In this document: piece after piece, positions 44,716 through 53,875 of the stretch
Layout: every line of letters begins with the position of its first letter
Position numbering within the stretch: position 1 is the stretch's first letter
Source of the DNA: Pseudoxanthomonas sp. 3HH-4
Lineage (GTDB): Bacteria > Pseudomonadota > Gammaproteobacteria > Xanthomonadales > Xanthomonadaceae
Direction of reading: 5' to 3'
Assembly (NCBI RefSeq): GCF_006716465.1
Contig: NZ_VFPB01000003.1
Coordinates: forward strand, 186,001-250,000
Length of the DNA stretch: 64,000 nt
The notes under the pieces: model-generated
What the model was told of the DNA's origin: nothing
The model's database searches: none
What the model saw: only the letters and a program-made list of their open reading frames with translations
Made by a program: the position numbers and the translations under genes

Positions 44716-46032
44716 TCAGTGCAGCTTGATCTTGGTGGATATCGACCTGCGCAACAGGTTGGCCAACATGTCAACGCCCGTTCGCCACCAGCCATGCAAA
44801 GCGACACAGTGCATCCGATACAAGGATCGATACATGATCCTGGCCAAGATGCCATCGACAAACAGGCGACCGCTGATCAACCCGCCCATCAGGTTGCCCG
44901 TGGCACCCAGCCTGCCCAGTGAGACGAGCGAGCCTAGATCCCGATAGCGGAACAACGGCAGTCGTTCGTGAGGATCCTTTAGTCGGATTCCCAGCGCACG
45001 CAACAGGAACTGGACTTGCTGATGGGCCGCCTGGGCACGTGGAGGAACCCACTGAGCCTGCCCACTCCAATGACACTGGGCACAATCACCAAGGGCGAAG
45101 ATCGTATCATCGTTCACGCTCTGCAAAGTCTGTTTCACCAACAGCTGGCCGCGCTCCCCTACCGCAAGCCCATCCAGCTTGGAAAGCAGCGGGAGCGCTT
45201 TGATACCGGCCGCCCACACGATCAGGTCGGCACCATGAAAAGTGATGTCAGAGGTAAATAGCCCTTGCGCCGTTACCGTTTTAACCTGCTCGCGCAGGGC
45301 CAGTTGCACGCTATACCGTTCAAGCAGCTCCGAGGCGGCTTCGGACACGCGCTCTGGGAGCGTGGGCAGGATCCGAGGACCGGCCTCCACGATGCTGATG
45401 TGAATATCGCGCATGGGATCAAGATGATGCAGACCGTAGACGGAGAGAAAGCGAGCCGTCTGTCGCAGCTCGGCCGCCAACTCCACCCCCGTCGCACCGC
45501 CGCCTACGATCACGATACGCACGCGGCGTTTCGCACCCTCCTGCGCGCTGTCGGCCCGAATGCAGGCCGACACCAGATTGCTGCGAAACCGCTCCGCGTC
45601 CTCGACCGTATCCAACGCAAAACTGTGCTCGCGCGCACCTGGGATGTCGAAGAAGTTTGTCGTGCTGCCCACGGCAATCACCAACGTCTCATAGGGCAAA
45701 GCCCGGGCCGGGAACAGCGGCTGGCCATGCGTATCGAACACAGCACCCACCTTCACCAGCTTCCGGCTCCGATCCAGACCCGTCATGGCACCTTGTGCGA
45801 AATCAAAACCATGCCAGTAGCCCTGCGCCGCATAGTCCACTTGGTGAATACCCGGATCCAGGCTGCCTGAGGCCACCTCGTGCAGCAGGGGCTTCCACAC
45901 ATGGAACGGCTCTGGGTCTACCAGCGTTACCCCCACCTTCTTGGCCTTCCTGCCGCGACAGTAGGCATTGCCCAACTGGGTGGCCAGTTCCAGGCCGCCC
46001 GCACCGCCACCGACCACGACGACTCTATGCAT
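44716..46032 (-). CDS. ndh: Type II NADH dehydrogenase-like FAD oxidoreductase
   Basis: 438 residues. Two dinucleotide folds: VVVVGGGAGGLELATQLG (FAD) and RIVIVGGGATGVELAAELR (NADH). ALGDCAQC is the FAD-pyrophosphate region, and a C-terminal amphipathic/hydrophobic segment should bind the membrane. The enzyme passes electrons from NADH to quinone without pumping protons and could feed the bd oxidase encoded at 51293-53826. An exact sigma-54 promoter (46112-46127) with two upstream operator dyads lies in front of it. Confidence 0.85.
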   Translation of the reverse strand: MHRVVVVGGGAGGLELATQLGNAYCRGRKAKKVGVTLVDPEPFHVWKPLLHEVASGSLDPGIHQVDYAAQGYWHGFDFAQGAMTGLDRSRKLVKVGAVFDTHGQPLFPARALPYETLVIAVGSTTNFFDIPGAREHSFALDTVEDAERFRSNLVSACIRADSAQEGAKRRVRIVIVGGGATGVELAAELRQTARFLSVYGLHHLDPMRDIHISIVEAGPRILPTLPERVSEAASELLERYSVQLALREQVKTVTAQGLFTSDITFHGADLIVWAAGIKALPLLSKLDGLAVGERGQLLVKQTLQSVNDDTIFALGDCAQCHWSGQAQWVPPRAQAAHQQVQFLLRALGIRLKDPHERLPLFRYRDLGSLVSLGRLGATGNLMGGLISGRLFVDGILARIMYRSLYRMHCVALHGWWRTGVDMLANLLRRSISTKIKLH

Positions 46033-46111
46033 GTCGAGCTCTCTCTAGCCTGGGAGTATGTCCACTCACCGCAGCTCAGAGGACACTGGGTGGTGCATAC
46101 CCCAGATAGAG

Positions 46112-46127
46112 AGCAACTTGCGTGCCA
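46112..46127 (-). promoter_or_regulatory. Sigma-54 promoter of ndh-moaA
   Basis: On the minus strand the sequence is TGGCACG-CAAG-TTGCT, an exact match to the sigma-54 consensus (TGGCACG-N4-TTGCW, GG-N10-GC). The expected start of transcription is near 46101, leaving a leader of about 70 bases before ndh. The operator pair at 46180-46215 lies upstream at the distance used by NtrC-type activators. Confidence 0.85.
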
Positions 46128-46179
46128 GCTCATCTATCCAATGAACTCAGTATCTTGCGATACATGTGCCCTGCTTGAC

Positions 46180-46215
46180 GGACAATCTGTCTCGATGCGA
46201 GCGGACGTTCTGTCT
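46180..46215. promoter_or_regulatory. Paired operator sites between ndh and 46276
   Basis: GGACA-ATC-TGTCT (46180-46192) and GGACG-TTC-TGTCT (46203-46215), centres 23 bp apart. Same half-site as at 41528, 56215 and 61741. They lie about 55-100 bp upstream of the sigma-54 promoter, as expected for an enhancer-type site. Confidence 0.65.
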
Positions 46216-46275
46216 TCCATGCGCGGCCCGCAACCGGCGTAGGATGCAATCGCAAACTCGGATCAGGAAAGCGCC

Positions 46276-46503
46276 ATGGACTACCACAGGCTCCCCAACG
46301 ATGTAGCGTTGACCAACCTCATCCTGCAGAACCTCATCCGCACCCTCCTCGACAAGGGCCTGCTTTCCGAACAGGACGTGCACGACCTGCTATCGATGGC
46401 AGCCGAGCGCATCGACATCGTGGGAGATGAACTCACACGCCCGGCGGCACATGCCATCGTGCGAGCTTCCTTGCTACCGGCCATCTTGCAGCGACAGGAA
46501 TAA
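46276..46503 (+). CDS. Small helical hypothetical protein
   Basis: 75 residues: MDYHRLPNDVALTNLILQNL, IRTLLDKGLLSEQDVHDLLS, then a helical tail. The whole protein is alpha-helical and acidic, and LLDKGLLSEQDVHDLL resembles short dimerising helices found in small stress proteins. Family unknown. The ATG at 46276 follows AGGAAAG. It is divergent from ndh, sharing the operator pair 46180-46215, and convergent with cbpM. Confidence 0.65.
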   Translation: MDYHRLPNDVALTNLILQNLIRTLLDKGLLSEQDVHDLLSMAAERIDIVGDELTRPAAHAIVRASLLPAILQRQE

Positions 46504-46512
46504 AACGCCTCA

Positions 46513-46821
46513 TCACCCTTGGCCAATGTAATCCTCGTTGGACGTCCCTTCCGGGCCCAACTCATGCTGCAAGGACCTCAATACCCTGCGCAACGCATGA
46601 ATCTGATCCACCAGGTGAAGGGCCACTTCAATGCCAGCGTCGTTGACACCGAAATCGGCGCTGAGGTCCCGCACGAAATACACCCTGGCCACATCCACCG
46701 ATGTCAGGTGAACACCCACGCCCGTTCTCGAAGGGGTAACCCACTCGTTCTCGATCCATTGCTCGAGAACCTCACGCTTGATCCCCGAGTTCGATAGGAA
46801 TACTTCAATATCGATGCTCAT
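46513..46821 (-). CDS. cbpM: Chaperone modulator CbpM
   Basis: A 102-residue protein, MSIDIEVFLSNSGIKREVLE onward, with the CbpM/MerR-like helix-turn-helix pattern (VLEQWIENEWVTPSR) and a helical C-terminus. CbpM binds the J-domain of CbpA and inhibits its co-chaperone activity. The ATG (46819-46821) overlaps the TGA of cbpA (ATGA), as in the standard cbpAM operon. Confidence 0.85.
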   Translation of the reverse strand: MSIDIEVFLSNSGIKREVLEQWIENEWVTPSRTGVGVHLTSVDVARVYFVRDLSADFGVNDAGIEVALHLVDQIHALRRVLRSLQHELGPEGTSNEDYIGQG

Positions 46822-47723
46822 CGCTTGCTCTCCTCGCGGGGATTGAACGAACGCCCCGCCTCCCATGCAGAAACGAAGTCTTTCAGAGCTGGATCAATCG
46901 CCTTGGGCAGCGCAATCCTGAGCTTGACGAACTCATCGCCTCTACCGCCTCCGCGGCGGGGCATGCCCTGCCCTTTCAATCGCAACCTGACGCTTCCATC
47001 AGAGCCAGGCGCCACCGTTACCTCAAGCCGACCGGTAGGCGTCGAGACACGAACCTTTCCGCCCGACACCGCCTCGTGAAGCGAAATGGGAACCTCGATC
47101 GTCAAGTCATCGCCCTCGCGCACAAAACGCGGATCGTCCCTGACTTCAAGCTCGATCAAAGCATCCCCAGGCTTACCCTTGCCGGCACCCGGCGCCCCCT
47201 TGCCCCGCAATCGTATGGCCTGCCCATCCACCACGCCGGCGGGAACGACCACATCCAGCGTATCGCCAGTGGGCAACGTCAGGCGCTTCTTCCCACCCTC
47301 AATCGCTTCGGCAAGATCGATGGACAATCGAAAATGCAAATCCTGTCCGGGGCGATTGGCCCGGGCCTGCGCACTACGCCGCAACAGGTCAGCGAAAGGA
47401 TCATCACCCTGCATGAAGTCTGCGTAAGCGTCATCGCCACCGTAGCCGTAGGCTTGCTCGGAGTCGGCATAGTCGCGGTAGTAGTTGTGGCGGGGCCGCT
47501 CAGCGCCGGTCTCATCGATCTCGCCTGCATCAAAACGTGCCCGCTTTTCCGTATCGCTTAGCAAACGGTAGGCGTTGTTGACGTCCTTGAATTTCTCCTC
47601 GGCCGCCTTATCGCCCGGATTGAGGTCGGGGTGCAGCTTTCTCGCCAACCGTCGGTAGGCTTTCTTTATCTGATCGAGGGAGGCATTGGACTCAACGCCC
47701 AGCACTTCGTATGGATTGCTCAA
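46818..47723 (-). CDS. cbpA: DnaJ-like co-chaperone CbpA
   Basis: A 301-residue class B J-protein: J-domain MSNPYEVLGVESNASLDQIK with YRRLARKLHPDLNPGDKAA (HPD motif), a Gly/Asp-rich linker with Tyr repeats, and two C-terminal beta-sandwich domains (DLHFRLSIDLAEAIEGGKKR, VRLRLKGQGMPRRGGGRGD). No zinc fingers, as expected for CbpA. It stimulates DnaK, here presumably the island's DnaK. The start is a TTG, with GGAGATCAGG upstream. cbpM follows with an ATGA overlap; the sensor kinase gene ends 51 bp upstream. Confidence 0.9.
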   Translation of the reverse strand: MSNPYEVLGVESNASLDQIKKAYRRLARKLHPDLNPGDKAAEEKFKDVNNAYRLLSDTEKRARFDAGEIDETGAERPRHNYYRDYADSEQAYGYGGDDAYADFMQGDDPFADLLRRSAQARANRPGQDLHFRLSIDLAEAIEGGKKRLTLPTGDTLDVVVPAGVVDGQAIRLRGKGAPGAGKGKPGDALIELEVRDDPRFVREGDDLTIEVPISLHEAVSGGKVRVSTPTGRLEVTVAPGSDGSVRLRLKGQGMPRRGGGRGDEFVKLRIALPKAIDPALKDFVSAWEAGRSFNPREESKR

Positions 47724-47774
47724 AACCTGATCTCCACTATTCTTTCTATGCTCAGAACGGATGCCACCGCATTG

Positions 47775-49802
47775 CTAGGCGCTCTCAGGCAGCCATAGTG
47801 TGAAAGTAGAACCCTTGCCCAACCCGCTGGTGGCCGTCAGTGTGCCGCCCTGCCGGGATGCCAGCATTTGGCTGATAGACAAGCCAAGCCCCGTCCCCTC
47901 CTGCTGCTTTGTGGACACAAACGGATCGAAGATCCGGGCAAGCAAATCTGGAGCGATGCCCGCACCGGTGTCTGCCACCTGAATGGCAACGCCAGCATCA
48001 CCCGTCATGCTCTCCGCATCTGTCGTGCGAAGCACCAAACGCCCGCCATCGGGCATGGCATGGATCGCATTAACGATTAGATTGACCAGAACCTGCTGAA
48101 CTTCGCTCTTGTTTACCGATACCAAGCGCGTAGCGGAAAACTGCTTCTCAATGACGATCGAGGTCTTCCGCAGAATATGCTGGACCAAGGGGAGCGTATC
48201 GGACACGATCTCGGAGGGATCCTGCTCATCCAAATGTCCGGCATATTCGGCTGGTTTGGAGAACTGCAAGAGCTTGGTTACGATCGAACTGATGCGATGG
48301 ATCTGCTCATCCAACAGTTTGAACTCCACGTCAGCTGTATCGGCCTGACTGCCCAGCAGATCGCGCACGACCTCAAGGTTGCCTTGCATCACGGCCAGGG
48401 GGTTGTTGATCTCATGCGCCACCCCTGCGGTGATCTCACCAATGGTAGCCAGCTTTTCGGACATGATCAGTTGCTTGGTCGTCGCCTCAAGCTGCTGATT
48501 GGCCAACAGCAGATTTCGGGTTCGCTCTTCCACCCGCTCATTGAGTTCCTCGTTCCACCCCCGAAGACGCTTATCGCTTTCCTCCAACTGTCCCAACAGC
48601 TTGTCCAGATGCGCTGCCAGCTGACCGAGTTCATCGGTCGCATCGATCTGTCCAGTCCTGGCGCCGAGATTGCCGCTCTCAACACGCTCGATCGTCCGGG
48701 CAATGCGCTCGAGTGGCTTGAAGATGTTCCGTGCCCAATGAAGGAACAGTGGCGTGGTCAACGTCGCCACAAGAAGAAACACGAGCACGGTGGCGATTAG
48801 GGTGCTCTTCTTGGCATGCACGAAGGGCTGGGACTTGAAACCCACATACAGCATCCCCACCCTCTTGCCGAAACTGTCCCGGATGGGCTCATAGCCGGAT
48901 ACATACCAATCATTCACGACATAGGCGTCGTTGAGCCAGGTTTTCCCCTCCACCAGAACCGCCTGCCGCACCACCTCAGATGCTCGAGTGCCCATGGCCC
49001 GTTTGCGTCCGGTCATGTGCACATTCGTGCTGATCCGCAGATCGTCCAGGAAAAGCGAGGCGGTGCCGATACTGCCTTCTGGCAGCGCTTCCCGCCGATA
49101 GACCATGTCGTGGATGGTGTCGATAAAGCGTAGGTTCCCATTGAGCAGCATCCCGCCCACGAGCGCCGCTGCTTTGCCGTCGGGCAGTCGAACGGGCGCA
49201 GCCACATGCACCACCAGCGCCCGGGTCTCTTCTGCTCCTTCCAAGGTATCGGCAGACCGGTTGCCCAAGATCGGCAACTGCGCACGCCTCGCCAGCGCAG
49301 GGTCAATCGCATCCAGATCCCTGGCACTAAAGACATCCGTGGCAACGCTTGCCCCCCCTTTCAGGGCCGAGGCCACGACAGGCCAATCCACGCGTTGGAT
49401 AGCGCTGCTGGCCGGGCTGCTCGAACCCACCCTGCCGCCCTGCGCGTCGACCAGATACAAAAAGTCCAGCTCTCGTTGCTGCGCCTGTGTGGCCAGTAGC
49501 GCATCCAAAGCGCCAGGAGAAGTAGTCTCCTGCTTGAGCGCCTGATCAAATCTCACGCTCTCCGTCAGGGCGACCAGCGCTCGCTGGGACCTTAACAACA
49601 ACTGCGCCATGTATTGATCAGCGATCTTCAGATCGCTACTGACCTTGGTGGTCAGCATGTCATCGATCTTGGTGTTCCATTGAAGACCCGTGGCTGCCAG
49701 GAACAGCGGCAGAATGACCAACGTGGGAAGCAGGGCTATCGTAAGCAGTCGGTAGCGGACCGATCGCTTTCCTCTTCCAACAGTGGAGCTGGCCTTAGAC
49801 AT
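47775..49802 (-). CDS. Membrane sensor histidine kinase
   Basis: 675 residues. TM1 (RYRLLTIALLPTLVILPLFL), a ~290-residue periplasmic Cache-like sensor with LDFLYLVDAQGGRVGSSSP, and TM2 (STLIATVLVFLLVATLTTPL). Then HAMP (FKPLERIARTIERVESGNLG), a coiled coil, the HisKA box GEITAGVAHEINNPLAVMQG (phospho-His) and a HATPase (NLIVNAIHAMPDG, DTGAGIAPDLLARIFDPF, GTGLGLSIS). It pairs with the response regulator whose stop it overlaps by eight bases. The stimulus is unknown; the Cache fold suggests a small ligand. Confidence 0.9.
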   Translation of the reverse strand: MSKASSTVGRGKRSVRYRLLTIALLPTLVILPLFLAATGLQWNTKIDDMLTTKVSSDLKIADQYMAQLLLRSQRALVALTESVRFDQALKQETTSPGALDALLATQAQQRELDFLYLVDAQGGRVGSSSPASSAIQRVDWPVVASALKGGASVATDVFSARDLDAIDPALARRAQLPILGNRSADTLEGAEETRALVVHVAAPVRLPDGKAAALVGGMLLNGNLRFIDTIHDMVYRREALPEGSIGTASLFLDDLRISTNVHMTGRKRAMGTRASEVVRQAVLVEGKTWLNDAYVVNDWYVSGYEPIRDSFGKRVGMLYVGFKSQPFVHAKKSTLIATVLVFLLVATLTTPLFLHWARNIFKPLERIARTIERVESGNLGARTGQIDATDELGQLAAHLDKLLGQLEESDKRLRGWNEELNERVEERTRNLLLANQQLEATTKQLIMSEKLATIGEITAGVAHEINNPLAVMQGNLEVVRDLLGSQADTADVEFKLLDEQIHRISSIVTKLLQFSKPAEYAGHLDEQDPSEIVSDTLPLVQHILRKTSIVIEKQFSATRLVSVNKSEVQQVLVNLIVNAIHAMPDGGRLVLRTTDAESMTGDAGVAIQVADTGAGIAPDLLARIFDPFVSTKQQEGTGLGLSISQMLASRQGGTLTATSGLGKGSTFTLWLPESA

Positions 49803-51183
49803 TCCAGATGGAGCATTTTCTATCAATGGTCTTTCGCGATATCCCCAACAACCGGGCTGCCTTCTCCCGATCTCCACCGGTCTCGCGCAGGATGGAGAGG
49901 ATATGCAGTCGCTCCACTTCGGCCAGGGATTTGTTCCTGCCCTGACGGGGCGTTTCGATGCTGGAGAACGACTTCGGGAAGGAGCCCACGATCAACGCTC
50001 GCTCGATCAGATTACGCAATTCGCGGACGTTTCCCGGCCACCGGTAACTCAGTAGGTGGGCCTTGACCTTATCGTCGATCGTGATGGTCGGCAGCCCCAG
50101 TTGCACGGACATATCTTCCATGAAGCGCTGCGCCAGCTCGAGCACATCCTCACCGCGCTCGCACAGGCGCGGCATGTTGATTTCCATGATGTTGATCCGG
50201 TAATACAGATCCGCCCTGAAGGTCCCTGCCTCCACGCACGTCATCAAATCCACATTGGTAGCAAAGACGAAGCGGACATCCACCGGTTGCTCGCGCTCTG
50301 AGCCGACGGGCCGAATGCGTTTGTCTTCCAGCACGCGCAGCAACTTGCTCTGCATGGCCGCAGGCAGATCCCCGATTTCATCCAGGAACAGCGTGCCACC
50401 TTGCGCGTGCATGATCAGACCCGGGCGCGCGCTTTCGGCATTGGTGAAAGATCCTTTCAGGTGCCCAAACAACTCGCTCTCAATAAGGTCTGCCGGAATG
50501 GCGCCGCAGTTGATAGGTACAAACAGTCGTTTCGCGCGACTGGATAGCGCATGCAGCGATCGCGCGGCGACTTCCTTGCCCGTGCCCGACGGACCGGTGA
50601 ACAAGACGGTGCTCGGCGTGGGTGCAGCGCGGGAGATCAGTTCGCGCACGGCTTCAATGGCAGGCGAGTTGCCCAACAGTCTGTCTCGGAGCAAGGTCTG
50701 ATCGCCAGCAACATTCAACTCGTGACGCAGAACGGCATTCTCCCGACGCAACTGGTTACGCTCCAGACAACGGGAGAGCGCACCCAGCAATTGATTGGAG
50801 CGAAATGGTTTGAGCAGGAAATCGGCTGCCCCGGCACGCAGTGCCCCGATAGCAGCTTCCAGATCCGCATAAGCGGTGATGAGGATGACGTCGGCAAACA
50901 TGCCGCGGCGGCGTTGCTCGGCCAGCCACTCCACGCCGTTTTGGCCGGGCAGGACGTTATCGAGAATGACCACGTCAAATGGCTGGGCATCCAGTTTCGC
51001 CGACGCCTCGCTGGTGTCGGCCACCTCTTCGACATGCTTGCAGCGCGGCCGAAGGGTGCGAACCAGGAAGTTCCTCATACCCGGCTCGTCGTCCACGATC
51101 AATATCGAGGCCTGAGCTAGCCAGGGCCACAGATCTGCCCCGACAGCAGGATCGTCGGAACTACGTGCGCTTTTGAGCGGCAT
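49795..51183 (-). CDS. NtrC-family response regulator with altered GAFTGA loop
   Basis: 462 residues. Receiver domain (ILIVDDEPGMRNFLVRTLRP; phospho-Asp in DVVILDNVLPG; TAYADLEAAIGALRAG). AAA+ domain with Walker A TGPSGTGKEVAARSL, Walker B GGTLFLDEIGDLP and arginine-finger region. Fis-type helix-turn-helix at the C-terminus (GDREKAARLLGISRKTIDRK). The sigma-54 contact loop reads GSFTNA instead of GAFTGA. It is the obvious candidate to bind the GGACA-N3-TGTCC pairs seen at four island promoters. The ATG at 51181-51183 follows AGGAG. Confidence 0.9.
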   Translation of the reverse strand: MPLKSARSSDDPAVGADLWPWLAQASILIVDDEPGMRNFLVRTLRPRCKHVEEVADTSEASAKLDAQPFDVVILDNVLPGQNGVEWLAEQRRRGMFADVILITAYADLEAAIGALRAGAADFLLKPFRSNQLLGALSRCLERNQLRRENAVLRHELNVAGDQTLLRDRLLGNSPAIEAVRELISRAAPTPSTVLFTGPSGTGKEVAARSLHALSSRAKRLFVPINCGAIPADLIESELFGHLKGSFTNAESARPGLIMHAQGGTLFLDEIGDLPAAMQSKLLRVLEDKRIRPVGSEREQPVDVRFVFATNVDLMTCVEAGTFRADLYYRINIMEINMPRLCERGEDVLELAQRFMEDMSVQLGLPTITIDDKVKAHLLSYRWPGNVRELRNLIERALIVGSFPKSFSSIETPRQGRNKSLAEVERLHILSILRETGGDREKAARLLGISRKTIDRKCSIWNV

Positions 51184-51292
51184 AGAACTCCTGAGCAGCT
51201 GAATCTACAACAATAATTTAACTTTCCCGCTGGCGACTGGGCGTCATTGACCTAATAGCGCTATTTCGGAAAAGCTTCCATAGGCTGCCGGT

Positions 51293-51421
51293 TCAAGGCC
51301 GCAGCACCAATCCGATCAACCACGCGAAGCCGCCCACCATCCCCACACCAGCCAACCAGAAGGCCAGCATCCACCCCAGACGTCTCCAAAGCGGGCCGGA
51401 GGGTTGGTCAGTGGTAGCCAT
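51293..51421 (-). CDS. DUF2474 small subunit of bd oxidase (CydX-like)
   Basis: A 42-residue single-span membrane protein, MATTDQPSGPLWRRLGWMLA, FWLAGVGMVGGFAWLIGLVL. This is the DUF2474 pattern (a short hydrophilic start, W-R-R, one helix) found after cioB/cydB genes and thought to be the accessory small subunit. The ATG overlaps the end of cydB by 14 bases, so it is translationally coupled. Confidence 0.8.
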   Translation of the reverse strand: MATTDQPSGPLWRRLGWMLAFWLAGVGMVGGFAWLIGLVLRP

Positions 51422-52412
51422 GGACGCCGGCCTTACCGCGGAAAACCCAGTAGGCCCATGCCGTATAGGCCAGAATGATCGGGATGATGACCACCGCCCC
51501 TACCAACATGAACGCTTGGCTTTGACGGGGAGCGGCCGCCTCCCAGATGGTGATCGTCGGTGGAACCAGGTAGGGAAAGACGCTGATACCCAATCCCACA
51601 AAGCCCAACATGAACAGCCCCAGGGATGTGAAAAACGGCATGCGTTCACGGCCGCGTCGCAAACTCCAGAGCAGAGCCGCTGAGCACAGCAGGGTCAGGA
51701 TGGGAACCTGGGAGGTGAGCATCACCCCTGGCATGGCGAACCAGCGGCGCCAGTAGGCGTAGTCCAAGAAGGGAGTGGCCGCGCTAACCGCGGCCAACGC
51801 ACTCAAGGTGCCCAAGGCCAACCAGAACGCAACCTTGCGCGCATGCCTTGCGCTACCGCCCTCGGTCTTCCAGATCAACCACGTAGCCCCCAGCAGGGAA
51901 TAGCCGATCACCACGGACACGCCGGTGAGTAGGCTAAAGGGACTCAGCCAGTCCAGCCATCCGCCGGCATACGCGCCGTTCTCCACCCGGATGCCCTGCA
52001 AGATCGCACCCAAGGTGATGCCCTGTGCCAACGCCGCCACCACCGAGCCCAAGGTGAAAGCAAAATCCCAGAAGGCGCGGTGTCGTGGGTCGCGCCAGCG
52101 GAATTCGAAAGCAGCACCCCTGAAAATCAGCCCCAACAGCATGGCGATCATCAGCGGATAAGTCGCCGGCAACACAATGGCGTAGACCATCGGGAACGCC
52201 GCAAACAGCGCCCCACCGCCAAGAACCAGCCATGTCTCGTTGCCGTCCCAGAAGGGTGCAATCGAGTTCATCGCTTGGTCCCGCTCCTCGCCCACCGCCA
52301 AACTGGGGAACAAGATCCCAATCCCCAGATCAAACCCATCCATCACCACATAGGCGAAAATGGCGAACGCGATGATGGCAAGCCACACAAGGCTTAGATC
52401 CATATTCGCCAT
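51408..52412 (-). CDS. cydB: Cytochrome bd-type ubiquinol oxidase subunit II
   Basis: 334 residues with about nine membrane helices. MDLSLVWLAIIAFAIFAYVV, MDGFDLGIGILFP and GNETWLVLGGGALFAAFP are the CydB/CioB signature blocks. It forms the heterodimer with CydA in the inner membrane. Short gap (four bases) after cydA; the start codon lies just after GAGGAG. Confidence 0.95.
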   Translation of the reverse strand: MANMDLSLVWLAIIAFAIFAYVVMDGFDLGIGILFPSLAVGEERDQAMNSIAPFWDGNETWLVLGGGALFAAFPMVYAIVLPATYPLMIAMLLGLIFRGAAFEFRWRDPRHRAFWDFAFTLGSVVAALAQGITLGAILQGIRVENGAYAGGWLDWLSPFSLLTGVSVVIGYSLLGATWLIWKTEGGSARHARKVAFWLALGTLSALAAVSAATPFLDYAYWRRWFAMPGVMLTSQVPILTLLCSAALLWSLRRGRERMPFFTSLGLFMLGFVGLGISVFPYLVPPTITIWEAAAPRQSQAFMLVGAVVIIPIILAYTAWAYWVFRGKAGVHGYH

Positions 52413-52416
52413 GACG

Positions 52417-53826
52417 CTACTCCTCGATGGCCGGTGCAGGGGTTACACCCGCCGCACGTTGGGGAATATGGGGAGGTTCCGGCTCACCCGGCTGCGGCGG
52501 CTTGGACATCAGGTGAAGCAGGTAATAGATGCCGGCGCCGAAGACGAAGAAATACACCACGATGAAAGCAATCAGTGAGGTCGCCACCGCCGGCGCTGCC
52601 AGGGGCGAATGCGACTCGGCTGTGCGCAAGAAGCCATACACCGTAAAAGGCTGCCGACCTACTTCGGTGGTAACCCAACCCGCGATCACCGCCACAAAGC
52701 CCGCAGGGCCCATCGCCACGGCAGCGCGCTGCAGCATCGTGGCTTCGTAGAGCTTCTTCCTGGCGCGCATGAGCAGGCTCCAAAGGCCCAATGTCAGCAT
52801 CGCCATGCCCAAGCCCACCATGATCCGGAATGACCAGAACACAATAGGTGTGGGGGGCCAATCCTCGCGCGGGTAGTCATTCAAACCCGGAAGCGGCGCG
52901 TTCGGATCGTGCTTCAAGATCAGTGAACCCAACTTGGGCACTTCCACCTTGTAGCGCACGCGCGCCTCATCGTTGTCGGGCAACCCAAACAAGATCAGGG
53001 ATGCACCATCGGGGCTCGGTTCGTAGTGGCCTTCCATGGCCAATACTTTCACCGGCTGATGTTCCAGCGTATTCAAGCCGTGTGCATCCCCTACCAGGAT
53101 CTGTATCGGCGCTACAAGGGCGACCATCCACATGGCCATGGAGAACATCTTGCGCGCGCCAGCAGTGCTGTTGTTTCTCAGTAAGTGCCATGCCCCCACC
53201 GCACCCACGACCAAGGCGGTGGTCAGATAGGCTGCGATGACGGTGTGCGCCAGGCGATAGGGAAAGCTTGGCGTAAAGACGATCGGCAACCATGACCCTG
53301 CGGGGATGAACTGGCCGTCGGCGTTGATGGCAAAGCCCTGCGGCGTCTGCATCCAGCTGTTGACCGCCAAGATCCACGTCGCCGAAATGCAGGTTCCCAA
53401 CGCAACCATGCAGGTCGCGAAAAAGTGCAGACCTTTGCCGACCTTGCTCATGCCAAAAAGCATCACGCCAAGAAAGCCCGCCTCCAAGAAGAAGGCGGTG
53501 AGCACCTCGTAGGCCATCAAGGGGCCAATGACAGGCCCGGCCTTGTAAGAAAAGACCGACCAGTTGGTGCCGAACTGGTAAGACATAACGACGCCGGAAA
53601 CCACGCCCATGCCAAAGACAATGGCGAAGATCTTGAGCCAGTAGCGATACAGATCACCGTAGACCGCCTTGCCGGTTTTGAGCCAGCAAGCTTCCAGCAC
53701 CATCAGGTAGCTGGCCAGGCCGATGGAGAACGAGGGAAAAATGAAATGGAACGCAATGGTGAACGCGAACTGCGCACGCGCCAGCGTCAAGGCATCAAAT
53801 TGCTCGAACACACGCCACGCTCCCAT
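52417..53826 (-). CDS. cydA: Cytochrome bd-type ubiquinol oxidase subunit I (CioA-like, short Q-loop)
   Basis: A 469-residue heme subunit: LTLARAQFAFTIAFHFIFPS (heme b595 His region), YQFGTNWSVFSYKAG, the quinol-binding GLNDYPREDWPP region and GRQPFTVYGFLRTAESHSP. It is about 50 residues shorter than E. coli CydA, consistent with the short-Q-loop cyanide-insensitive CioA type. It oxidises quinol with oxygen at high affinity and is resistant to sulfide/cyanide-type stress. It starts 49 bp after ydeP, so the operon reads ydeP-cydA-cydB-DUF2474. Confidence 0.95.
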   Translation of the reverse strand: MGAWRVFEQFDALTLARAQFAFTIAFHFIFPSFSIGLASYLMVLEACWLKTGKAVYGDLYRYWLKIFAIVFGMGVVSGVVMSYQFGTNWSVFSYKAGPVIGPLMAYEVLTAFFLEAGFLGVMLFGMSKVGKGLHFFATCMVALGTCISATWILAVNSWMQTPQGFAINADGQFIPAGSWLPIVFTPSFPYRLAHTVIAAYLTTALVVGAVGAWHLLRNNSTAGARKMFSMAMWMVALVAPIQILVGDAHGLNTLEHQPVKVLAMEGHYEPSPDGASLILFGLPDNDEARVRYKVEVPKLGSLILKHDPNAPLPGLNDYPREDWPPTPIVFWSFRIMVGLGMAMLTLGLWSLLMRARKKLYEATMLQRAAVAMGPAGFVAVIAGWVTTEVGRQPFTVYGFLRTAESHSPLAAPAVATSLIAFIVVYFFVFGAGIYYLLHLMSKPPQPGEPEPPHIPQRAAGVTPAPAIEE

Positions 53827-53875
53827 GCTCTTTCGAGCATCGCTTGAACCGATACATCACCACCCACCCGCTGCT

